Assembly (NCBI GenBank): GCA_013695055.1
Contig: JACDBF010000405.1
Coordinates: 1-7,090, forward strand
DNA from: Actinomycetota bacterium
GTDB lineage: Bacteria; Actinomycetota; CADDZG01; WHSQ01
Reading direction: 5' to 3'
DNA: 7,090 nucleotides
Shown here: in pieces, positions 1 to 5,619 of the stretch
Position numbering within the stretch: position 1 is the first letter of the stretch
Layout of the letters: the number at the start of each line of letters is the position of its first letter
The notes under the pieces: model-generated
Databases searched by the model: none
Told to the model about the DNA's origin: nothing
Seen by the model: the letters and a program-made list of their open reading frames with translations, nothing else
Made by a program: the position numbers and the translations under genes

Positions 1-843
1 AATCCCTACCGAGGCTGCTCGCATGCGTGCACTTACTGTTTTGCGCGCGTAACGCACACGTATATGGACATGAACGCCGGCCGGGACTTCGAATCCAAGA
101 TAGTGGTCAAGGTCAACGCGCCCGAGCTGCTGCGAGCGAAGCTTCGCTCGAGGAGCTGGAAAGGCGAGCACATCGCAATGGGCACCGCCACCGATCCATA
201 CCAGCGAGCCGAAGGTCGATACCGGTTGATGCGTGGGATCATCGCCGCGCTCAGCGAGTACGGCAACGCGTTCTCCATTCTCACCAAGGGAACCCTGATC
301 CTGAGAGATCTCGATCTTTTGTGCGCGGCGGCGGAGCGAACCGAAGTCTCTGCGGCCTTCTCGATCGGGACGCTAGACGAGACCGCATGGCGCAACAGCG
401 AACCCGGCACCCCGCATCCGAGAAAGCGCATGGAGGCGGTTGCGAAACTGAACGATTCCGGGATCCCTTGCGGCGTGATGGTGGCCCCCATCCTCCCCGG
501 AATAACCGATGGGCGTGGGCAACTGAGCGCCGTCATCGAGGCCGCCTTGGAGGCTAAAGCCACTCACGTGACTCCCATCTTGCTGCATCTCAGGCCCGGC
601 GTGCGTGAGGAGTACATGGGCTGGCTGACGTCGAGCTACCCGGGCCTCGTCGGAGACTACGAGTCCATGTACACCCACTCGTCTTACGCGCCCAAAGCGA
701 AGCGCGACGCCCTCGGCAATACGGTGAGAGCGCTCGTGCAGGCGGCCGATCCCGAGAATGCCTTGGGGGCGCGAAAGAAAAGGTGGCGGGACCCGAAACG
801 CGCGATCCCACCGAAGAAGACGGAGCAACTCTCGTTCCTGTAA
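1..843 (+). CDS. Radical SAM protein, Rv2578c / SPL-like family (5' end cut off)
   Basis: The reading frame is open from the first base and ends at TAA 841-843. The 280 visible residues begin NPYRGCSHACTYCFAR, a radical SAM cluster motif of the form CX3CX2C with Cys6, Cys10 and Cys13, which would hold a 4Fe-4S cluster and cleave S-adenosylmethionine. The stretch that follows (DMNAGRDFESKIVVKVNAP, residues 23-41) is typical of the Rv2578c-like family, which is related to spore photoproduct lyase (SPL/SplB) proteins. The substrate is not known. The ATG at 64 cannot be the start because it would remove the cluster motif. By comparison with the family, a few tens of N-terminal residues, including the start, lie outside the window. 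The C-terminal tail is basic (RKKRWRDPKR, then PPKK) and ends in QLSFL, which resembles a sliding-clamp-binding peptide. The gene converges on htpX. Family assignment is secure; a DNA-repair role is inference only. Confidence 0.9.
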   Translation, partial: NPYRGCSHACTYCFARVTHTYMDMNAGRDFESKIVVKVNAPELLRAKLRSRSWKGEHIAMGTATDPYQRAEGRYRLMRGIIAALSEYGNAFSILTKGTLILRDLDLLCAAAERTEVSAAFSIGTLDETAWRNSEPGTPHPRKRMEAVAKLNDSGIPCGVMVAPILPGITDGRGQLSAVIEAALEAKATHVTPILLHLRPGVREEYMGWLTSSYPGLVGDYESMYTHSSYAPKAKRDALGNTVRALVQAADPENALGARKKRWRDPKRAIPPKKTEQLSFL

Positions 844-886
844 GGGCGGTCTTTCGAGTGCGCCCGTGTTTGCCCGGGCCGCGGGC
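844..886. terminator. Possible terminator hairpins between convergent genes
   Basis: Two short GC-rich inverted repeats lie between the radical SAM stop codon and the htpX stop codon. The first has arms GGGCG (844-848) and CGCCC (861-865) with a 12-base loop and is followed by the weakly T-rich GTGTTTG. The second has arms GCCCG (872-876) and CGGGC (882-886) with a 5-base loop. Their position suits termination of both converging transcripts. The stems are only 5 bp and neither has a proper T-tract, so this is a tentative call. Confidence 0.3.
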
Positions 887-906
887 CCGAGAGGACGATG
901 GCTGGG

Positions 907-1764
907 CTACGGGTGCCAGGCCCGGAGACGCCGGATTCGCTCCTCGGTCGGCGGGTGCGTCGTGAACAAACGCGCGAAGGCGACCTTGCGCCCGCTGAGC
1001 GGGTTGACGATGTACATACTTGCCTGAGCCGGGTTGACGCGCATCGGCACTTTTTTGGTTGCGATCTGCATCTTCTCCAACGCCCTGGCGAGCGGTTCTC
1101 CGTTGCCCGCCAGACTCGCGCCAGTGAGGTCCGCTTCGAACTCGCGCGACCGCGACAGCGCCATCTGGAGAAGTCCCGCCGCGAGCGGCGCCAATATGGC
1201 CATCGCCAGAAGCCCCAGCGGGTTGCTGCCCTCGTCGTCTCTGCCCCCCATTCCTCCGAACATGGCGCCCCACATCACCATTCGAGCGGAGAAGGTGATG
1301 CCCATTGCGATCGCCGCGGCCACAGAACCGATCAGGATGTCCTTGTTTCGCACGTGGGAAAGCTCATGCGCGAGCACGCCGCGCAGCTCGTCGGGCGAGA
1401 GGATCTGCATGATGCCCTGAGTCACGGCCACCGCAGCGTGGTTTTCATTTCTGCCCGTAGCGAAGGCGTTTGGTTGCATGTCCGGGGTGACGTAGAGGCG
1501 AGGCATGGGCATGTGCGCGGCGGCCGTGAGCTCCCGCACCATCCGGTAGAGATCGGGGGCTTCCTGCTCGGTCACCGGTTGGGCTCGCGCAGCCTTGACG
1601 GCGATCTTGTCCGAGAACCAGTACGAACCTCCAACGAAGATCAAACCGATGACGAGGCCGATGAGAGCGCCGTTCCCGCCGGGGGCCAGAATCTGCCCGC
1701 CCACTATCAAAAGGCCCCCCAGACCGGCGAGCAAAACATAGGTCTTGAAAGTGTTGGCGTTCAT
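907..1764 (-). CDS. htpX: HtpX-like membrane zinc metalloprotease (peptidase M48B)
   Basis: This 285-residue protein has the usual HtpX length and layout. HtpX proteases degrade misfolded or damaged cytoplasmic-membrane proteins, with the active site facing the cytoplasm. There are two N-terminal membrane segments (about residues 8-24 and 32-50), the zinc site HELSH (133-137) and two further hydrophobic stretches (about 143-168 and 183-202). The third zinc ligand is Glu208 in SRSREFEAD, part of the M48 ExxxD signature. The tail [13 protein letters not shown] (268-280) is characteristic of the family. The ATG at 1764 is chosen because the protein then starts [10 protein letters not shown], like other HtpX proteins. 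The frame stays open upstream to 1878, but that would add 38 non-conserved residues lying inside the divergent neighbour. No Shine-Dalgarno sequence precedes 1764. A good -10 box (CATAAT, 1776 to 1771) sits 6 bases before the ATG, which suggests a leaderless mRNA. Confidence 0.95.
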   Translation of the reverse strand: MNANTFKTYVLLAGLGGLLIVGGQILAPGGNGALIGLVIGLIFVGGSYWFSDKIAVKAARAQPVTEQEAPDLYRMVRELTAAAHMPMPRLYVTPDMQPNAFATGRNENHAAVAVTQGIMQILSPDELRGVLAHELSHVRNKDILIGSVAAAIAMGITFSARMVMWGAMFGGMGGRDDEGSNPLGLLAMAILAPLAAGLLQMALSRSREFEADLTGASLAGNGEPLARALEKMQIATKKVPMRVNPAQASMYIVNPLSGRKVAFARLFTTHPPTEERIRRLRAWHP

Positions 1765-1777
1765 GCGTCCATTATGT
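1745..1777. promoter_or_regulatory. Putative symmetric bidirectional promoter for htpX and the epimerase operon
   Basis: The AT-rich run CATTATG at 1770-1776 reads as a -10 box on both strands. On the - strand it is CATAAT (1776 to 1771), five of six matches to TATAAT, placing transcription start close to the htpX ATG at 1764. On the + strand it is CATTAT (1770-1775), placing transcription start close to the GTG at 1781. A TTGAAA (1745-1750, five of six to TTGACA) lies 19 bases upstream of the + strand -10 box. No clear -35 box is visible for htpX. Both transcripts would be leaderless or nearly so, consistent with the absence of Shine-Dalgarno sequences before either start. This is prediction from sequence only. 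Confidence 0.45.
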
Positions 1778-1780
1778 GGT

Positions 1781-2794
1781 GTGGACACGAGTAATTGGAC
1801 GCTGCGGGCCGAGGCCGTCACCTTGCCCCTGGCCGAGCGCTTCACCATCTCCTCGGGCTCCTGGGACGCCGCCGACAACGTTTTCGTCAGGGTGGGATTT
1901 CAAGGACGCGAGGGCATCGGGGAGAGCAGTCCCGACGGCCGCTGGCAAGAGAGCTGTGAATCGGTCATCGCTCAGATCGAAGCGGTTGACCTAGGAGAGC
2001 TCGCGGGACCCTTCGATTTGGAGGGACTCGGCCACTTGCTCCCGGCGGGATCGGCGCGCGCCGCCCTCGACATCGCCATGCACGATCTCGCAGGCAAGCT
2101 CGCGAGTGTCTCCGTTTCGCAGCTCTTGGGCGTCGCCGGGCGCCGCCTCCCGCCGACTTCTCTGACGCTGCCGATCTCGGACCCCCGCGAGATGGTGGCG
2201 CGCGCCCGCCGTCTCGCCGATCATCCCGTCCTGAAGATGAAGGTGGGTTTCGACGGCGACGTCGATGCTGTGCGGGCGGTGCGGACCGTTTTCAAAGGCA
2301 CGCTTCGAATCGATGCCAACGAGGGCTGGGGGCCGGAGGAAGCCATCGAGCGCCTTCAGGCTCTGGAACGGTTCGACATCGAGCTCTGCGAGCAGCCGAT
2401 AGCGGCCGGCAGGCACGATTCGTTGCGAGAAGTGAGCGCGGCGACCTCCATCCCCGTGTTCGCCGACGAGGACGTTTCGACGGCCGCGGATGTCGCCGCC
2501 CTCGCCGGCGTCGTCGACGGTGTGAACTTGAAGCTGCGAAAGACGGGCGGGATCAGAGAGGCCTTCAAGGCCATGGCCGTGGCGCGCGCACACGGCCTGG
2601 GTCTCATGCTCGGATGCGACCTCGAGTCGGGCGTTGCCGCGACCGCTCAAGCCCACCTGACCTCTTTGGTCGATCATGCCGACATAGACGGCCCCCTGCT
2701 GCTCGCGCGCGACCCGTGGCCCGGAGTGGGCTATGAAAGAGGGATGCTGGTACTTCCCCTGGGCCCGGGCCTCGGCGTCGAGAAGTCGCAATGA
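1781..2794 (+). CDS. dgcA: Enolase-superfamily dipeptide epimerase / N-acetyl-D-glutamate racemase-like (DgcA type)
   Basis: This is a 337-residue member of the MLE subgroup of the enolase superfamily, close to L-Ala-D/L-Glu epimerases. The N-terminal capping domain covers about residues 1-120 and the barrel follows. The catalytic set is complete: KMK with Lys152 and Lys154, metal ligands Asp178 (RIDANEGW), Glu204 (ELCEQP) and Asp229 (FADED), and the second base Lys251 (NLKLRKTGG). These act on the alpha carbon of a Glu residue through an Mg-stabilised enolate. The motif DID (301-303) resembles the DxD that binds the dipeptide amino group in epimerases. The downstream DUF1611 gene overlaps by ATGA, the arrangement of dgcA with dgcN, which points to N-acetyl-glutamate racemisation in D-Glu catabolism; murein dipeptide recycling is the alternative. 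I chose GTG 1781 because it fits the family N-terminus and the promoter. ATG 1763 (six more residues, overlapping htpX by 2 bases) and TTG 1745 are also in frame. Confidence 0.85.
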   Translation: MDTSNWTLRAEAVTLPLAERFTISSGSWDAADNVFVRVGFQGREGIGESSPDGRWQESCESVIAQIEAVDLGELAGPFDLEGLGHLLPAGSARAALDIAMHDLAGKLASVSVSQLLGVAGRRLPPTSLTLPISDPREMVARARRLADHPVLKMKVGFDGDVDAVRAVRTVFKGTLRIDANEGWGPEEAIERLQALERFDIELCEQPIAAGRHDSLREVSAATSIPVFADEDVSTAADVAALAGVVDGVNLKLRKTGGIREAFKAMAVARAHGLGLMLGCDLESGVAATAQAHLTSLVDHADIDGPLLLARDPWPGVGYERGMLVLPLGPGLGVEKSQ

Positions 2795-3873
2795 CAACCC
2801 CCACCGAGCGCTCCTGGTTGGTGCTCGCGGATGGCTACCTGACAGGGCGCAACGCCAAGACCGCGCATGGAGTCATCCGTTACGGGCACGGAGATATCGC
2901 AGCCGTGCTCGATCGCGACAACGCAGGAGCATCATTGCGCACCGTCCTACCCGAGTTGGGGCGAGACGCGCCCATCGTCTCGTCCGTCCAGGAGGGACTC
3001 GCCTACGGACCGACCTCTTTGTTGTTGGGAGTCGCGACCGCGGGCGGCTGGATGCCCGAGCACTGGCGCACCTGGATCAACGAGGCGGTCGAGAGCGGGC
3101 TCGAGATCGCGAACGGGCTTCACGGCTTCCTGAAAGAGGACCCTGATCTAGTGAAGCTCGCGCGCGCGAACAAGGTAAACCTTTGGGATGTGCGAGAACC
3201 GCCCGCAGATATCCCCTTGTTCTCAGGCCGAAGCCTCGACATACCGAAGCGCACCGTGCTGACCGTGGGCAGCGATTGCGCGGTGGGCAAGATGAGCGTG
3301 TCACTCGAGCTTGCGGCCGCGGGAAGCGCGAACGGCTTTTCGACCGAGTTCGTGGCGACGGGCCAGACGGGCATCTTGATAGCGGGCCGCGGCATCGCCG
3401 TGGATCGCGTTATCTCCGACTTCGTTGCGGGAGCGGCCGAGAGGCTCGTATGCGAGACCCATCCCTCTTCCGACGTGCTCCTGGTCGAGGGACAAGGCAG
3501 TCTCTGGAATCCCGCCTTTTCCGGCGTGACTCTTGGCCTCTTGCACGGCTCGGCTCCCCACGCGCTCGTGCTTTGTCATGAAGCGGGGCGCACGACGACG
3601 GACGAGCCTCCGTTCGTTCCCCTCCCCCGGCTCACCGACATGATTGCGGTGTACGAGGCGATGGCTTCAACGGTGAGGGATGCGCGCGTAGCGTGCATCG
3701 CGCTCAACTGTCGCGGCCTTTCGGATCGGGAGAGGAAACGCACGCTCAACGAAGTCGAGGAGCAGACGGGCCTTATTGCGGACGACGTTTTTGCCGGCGG
3801 CGCAAGTCGATTGTGGGACGCGGTCGCTGCGGCATTGCCCGAGCGCCGCGCGATCAGGCACGGTAGCCGCTAG
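2791..3873 (+). CDS. dgcN: DUF1611 P-loop protein, D-glutamate N-acetyltransferase-like (DgcN type)
   Basis: The 360-residue protein has the two-part DUF1611 layout: an N-terminal Rossmann-like domain (about residues 8-145, including SSVQEGLAYGPTSLLLG at 64-80) and a C-terminal P-loop domain from about 153. The P-loop is GSDCAVGKMS (160-169) with Gly160, Gly166 and Lys167. Further conserved-looking segments are ATGQTGILIAG (189-199) and LLVEGQGSLWNP (230-241). DUF1611 proteins have often been mislabelled as NAD-dependent epimerases. Members next to a dipeptide-epimerase homologue have been described as DgcN, which acetylates D-glutamate before the partner racemises N-acetyl-D-Glu to N-acetyl-L-Glu. 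The start codon overlaps the epimerase stop (ATGA) and has only a weak GAGAAG ahead of it, so translation is probably coupled. The last 20 bases overlap the convergent membrane protein gene. Family assignment is strong; the enzymatic role is inferred from the family and the pairing. Confidence 0.85.
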   Translation: MTTPTERSWLVLADGYLTGRNAKTAHGVIRYGHGDIAAVLDRDNAGASLRTVLPELGRDAPIVSSVQEGLAYGPTSLLLGVATAGGWMPEHWRTWINEAVESGLEIANGLHGFLKEDPDLVKLARANKVNLWDVREPPADIPLFSGRSLDIPKRTVLTVGSDCAVGKMSVSLELAAAGSANGFSTEFVATGQTGILIAGRGIAVDRVISDFVAGAAERLVCETHPSSDVLLVEGQGSLWNPAFSGVTLGLLHGSAPHALVLCHEAGRTTTDEPPFVPLPRLTDMIAVYEAMASTVRDARVACIALNCRGLSDRERKRTLNEVEEQTGLIADDVFAGGASRLWDAVAAALPERRAIRHGSR

Positions 3874-4489
3874 TCACCTCCTTGTAGACGCTGACGGCGA
3901 GCCGCCAGGTCGACAGCTTGTCGGCCGACAAGGCGAAGACCACTAGACCGAGGACGAGGAAGCCCGCCGCGTACGCCGGTTGGCCCCAGCCCACGCGAAA
4001 CCGTGCAAGCGCCGCATCGATCACGAAATAAGCGGTCGAGAAGGTGCACACGATTCCCAGACCAAAGAGCGCCAGGGGCCTCCATATCCAGCCGATCGCA
4101 AAGCGCGTCTTGAACGCGTCCGGACAGGCGGCCAGCGCGTCGGCAGCGCCGTCGAATCCGCTGATATTCGAGAGCGGGCGGAGAAAGGGCTCGCGCCCTC
4201 GGTCGATTGCCGATCTGATGTGCTCTCGCCTAACGATCGCATACAAGGCGCATAGAGCTATGAGGCCGATGACGACGAGCGACGGCCAGCCGGTCCCGAG
4301 CGTGCGGCTGCCCACCGAAGCGAACCGCGAGGGCGCGGCGAGCCCGATGAGACCCATGAGCGCTGTGCCCATCACCAAGCCCCGCCCTAGAGAACGCCGG
4401 GCGAATCTCAAGCGGTGAATCCGCCCGGGCCGGGCGTTGCGCATCCAGCGACCCGCTTCCGCGTACGAGCGTTGTGCCTTCATCACCAT
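3854..4489 (-). CDS. Unrecognised four-helix integral membrane protein
   Basis: I do not recognise this 211-residue protein. It has a basic, cytoplasm-like N-terminus (residues 1-36, with many Arg) and four hydrophobic segments at about 36-52, 68-87, 137-158 and 172-189. Between segments 2 and 3 is a 45-residue polar loop containing RREHIRSAIDRGREPFLRP (87-105). The even helix number and the basic end and loop suggest that both termini and this loop are cytoplasmic. Codon use looks like the neighbours (GC-rich third positions), so I take it as a real gene rather than a shadow. ATG 4489 or the in-frame ATG 4483 could be the start; neither has a clear ribosome binding site. It is transcribed divergently from the sigma factor gene, about 48 bases away, and its 3' end overlaps the DUF1611 gene by 20 bases. 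Being next to a sigma factor, it could be a regulon member or a membrane partner, but nothing in the sequence shows this. Confidence 0.7.
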   Translation of the reverse strand: MVMKAQRSYAEAGRWMRNARPGRIHRLRFARRSLGRGLVMGTALMGLIGLAAPSRFASVGSRTLGTGWPSLVVIGLIALCALYAIVRREHIRSAIDRGREPFLRPLSNISGFDGAADALAACPDAFKTRFAIGWIWRPLALFGLGIVCTFSTAYFVIDAALARFRVGWGQPAYAAGFLVLGLVVFALSADKLSTWRLAVSVYKEVTSGYRA

Positions 4490-4525
4490 CGGTCCAATGT
4501 AGAAGAAAGCTCACACTCTTGGTCC

Positions 4526-4530
4526 GGAGG
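4526..4530 (+). promoter_or_regulatory. Ribosome binding site GGAGG deciding the sigma factor start
   Basis: GGAGG ends 7 bases before ATG 4538. This ideal spacing selects that ATG over the in-frame ATG at 4415, which would add 41 residues lying over the 5' end of the divergent membrane protein gene. Confidence 0.8.
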
Positions 4531-4537
4531 CGGTTAC

Positions 4538-5029
4538 ATGGGGGTGAGCATCGAACAGAAAACGCGTAAGAAAGCGCAGCTGCCGCCGTTCTGGAGCCTG
4601 GTAGAGGCTCATGGCTCTGAGCTGCTGGCCCATGCGCGCAGGCTTGCGGGAGATGACGCAGAGGACGTGGTCCAGGAGGCGCTCCTCAAAGCGTTGCGAT
4701 CGTATCCACGGCTGGCTCATGGCGAGCATCTGCGGGCGTGGCTCTATCGCGTCACGACCACGACCGCGTTCGACCTTGGGGCTCGCGCACGGCGGGCTAC
4801 CGCTCTCCCGGCCCCCTCGCCGGAGCCGGCTCAAGTATTCGCAGACGAAGTTGCGCCCTTCGAAAAGCTGATCGAACCGCTTTCGCCGGCCCTAAAGGAG
4901 ACGCTCGAGCTGCGCTTCGTCGAAGACTTGCGGTACGAGGAGATAGGGCGGCGTCTGGGATGCAATGAGGTCGCGGCGCGCCAGAGAGTTTCGAGCGCGC
5001 TACGCGCTCTGAGAAGGAGGATGACGTGA
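4538..5029 (+). CDS. ECF-type RNA polymerase sigma factor
   Basis: The 163-residue protein has the two-domain layout of extracytoplasmic-function sigma factors. Region 2 (about residues 19-85) includes DDAEDVVQEALLKALRSYP (39-57), the core-binding and -10 melting helices, and LRAWLYRVTTTTAFD (65-79), region 2.4. After a Pro/Ala-rich linker (about 88-105), region 4 (about 110-160) contains LSPALKETLELRFVEDLRYE and the -35-recognising helix-turn-helix EEIGRRLGCNEVAARQRVSSAL (split here as EEIGRRLGCNE at 134-144 and VAARQRVSSALRAL at 145-158). It would direct RNA polymerase to a specific set of promoters. The gene heads an operon: its stop codon overlaps the GTG of the alkyltransferase gene. No conventional anti-sigma gene is visible downstream; the nearest candidate regulators are the alkyltransferase itself and the divergent membrane protein. 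Family is certain; ECF subgroup and target promoters are not determinable here. Confidence 0.92.
   Translation: MGVSIEQKTRKKAQLPPFWSLVEAHGSELLAHARRLAGDDAEDVVQEALLKALRSYPRLAHGEHLRAWLYRVTTTTAFDLGARARRATALPAPSPEPAQVFADEVAPFEKLIEPLSPALKETLELRFVEDLRYEEIGRRLGCNEVAARQRVSSALRALRRRMT
5014..5020 (+). promoter_or_regulatory. Ribosome binding site AAGGAGG for the alkyltransferase
   Basis: AAGGAGG lies inside the last codons of the sigma factor gene and ends 5 bases before GTG 5026. It supports the non-ATG start; the ATG at 5021 is out of frame with the alkyltransferase. Confidence 0.8.
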
Positions 5030-5616
5030 AGCTGACCGAAGGATTCTTGGAGGGCGTGGCGGCGGCGGCCGTGGACGATGGCCTCGTCGACGCCTATTAC
5101 GCGACGGTGACGACTGCGTTGGGAAAGTTGCTGGTGATCGAAACTCCGCAGGGCGTCTGCAGGGTCGGCTTCGAGGAGGAGGACCCGGACGCCCTCTTGG
5201 CGAACGTCGCCCTGCGAGTCGGACCGCGCATCGTTCGTGCCAAGGGCGCGACCTCCGAAGCCCGGGACGCTCTGGAGGCCTATCTCTCGGGAGAGCAGAA
5301 CGCTCTGGAGCTGCCGGTCGACCTCGCGCTGGCTCCTTCAACTTTCGGACGGAGCGTCCTGGCGGGGCTGGCCGCCGTTCCACGAGGGACCGTGACGACT
5401 TACGCCTCCCTGGCGGCGAGCATCGGCTGCCCCGGGGCGGCCCGGGCCGTGGGGACCGCATTGGGCAGAAACCCCGTGCCGATCGTCATTCCGTGTCACC
5501 GGGTCGTGCCGGGGGGCGGAGGGGTGGGCGGCTACGCGGGAGGAGCCGCTCGCAAGGAGCTTCTCTTGCGATTGGAAGGTTACGCCCAGGGGCCCACGCC
5601 GTCTCGGGGGAGTTGA
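5026..5616 (+). CDS. ogt: Methylated-DNA--protein-cysteine S-methyltransferase (O6-alkylguanine repair)
   Basis: The 196-residue protein moves an alkyl group from O6-alkylguanine (or O4-alkylthymine) in DNA to its own cysteine in a single irreversible step. The acceptor is Cys157 in IPCHRVV (155-161). Other family residues are present: Tyr126 in TTYASLA, the arginine finger Arg140 in ARAVGTALGRNP, the hinge Asn149, and Glu184 in LEGY. The N-terminal alkyltransferase subdomain covers about residues 22-100 (YYATVTTALGKLLVIETPQG and onward) and the DNA-binding domain about 104-187. Residues 1-21 form an extra helix-like segment (MKLTEGFLEGVAAAAVDDGL) not needed for catalysis. The GTG start overlaps the sigma factor stop by 4 bases (GTGA), with AAGGAGG five bases ahead, so the two are translationally coupled. 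It lacks the zinc-binding N-domain and AraC part of Ada, so any regulatory role would have to work through the sigma factor. Confidence 0.94.
   Translation: MKLTEGFLEGVAAAAVDDGLVDAYYATVTTALGKLLVIETPQGVCRVGFEEEDPDALLANVALRVGPRIVRAKGATSEARDALEAYLSGEQNALELPVDLALAPSTFGRSVLAGLAAVPRGTVTTYASLAASIGCPGAARAVGTALGRNPVPIVIPCHRVVPGGGGVGGYAGGAARKELLLRLEGYAQGPTPSRGS
5606..5612 (+). promoter_or_regulatory. Ribosome binding site GGGGGAG for the transporter's TTG start
   Basis: GGGGGAG lies in the final codons of the alkyltransferase gene and ends 7 bases before TTG 5620. The first in-frame ATG of the transporter (5683) has no comparable sequence in front of it, so this site favours the TTG. Confidence 0.5.
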
Positions 5617-5619
5617 TCT

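Noticed and set aside
64..843. ATG at 64 as the true start of the radical SAM gene
   Set aside because: The same frame is open to base 1 and contains the CX3CX2C cluster motif upstream of this ATG, so the gene begins outside the window.
898..1794. Long open frame antisense to htpX
   Set aside because: His/Arg-rich low-complexity translation without any domain; it mirrors the strongly supported htpX gene, as expected in GC-rich DNA.
1765..1878. Longer htpX reaching to 1878
   Set aside because: The extra 38 residues do not look like HtpX, lie wholly over the divergent epimerase gene, and the family N-terminus (MNANTFKTY) begins at 1764.
1991..2797. Antisense open frame across the epimerase gene
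   Set aside because: No recognisable domain, and the opposite strand encodes a complete enzyme with all catalytic residues.
4415..4537. Sigma factor starting at ATG 4415
   Set aside because: The extension lies over the divergent membrane protein gene, has no sigma-like sequence, and ATG 4538 has a well-spaced GGAGG.
4490..4537. Autoregulatory promoter or GGTCC direct repeat upstream of the sigma gene
   Set aside because: GGTCC occurs twice (4491 and 4521), but five bases is too short to mean much, and I see no convincing -35/-10 pair or ECF-type GGAAC motif.
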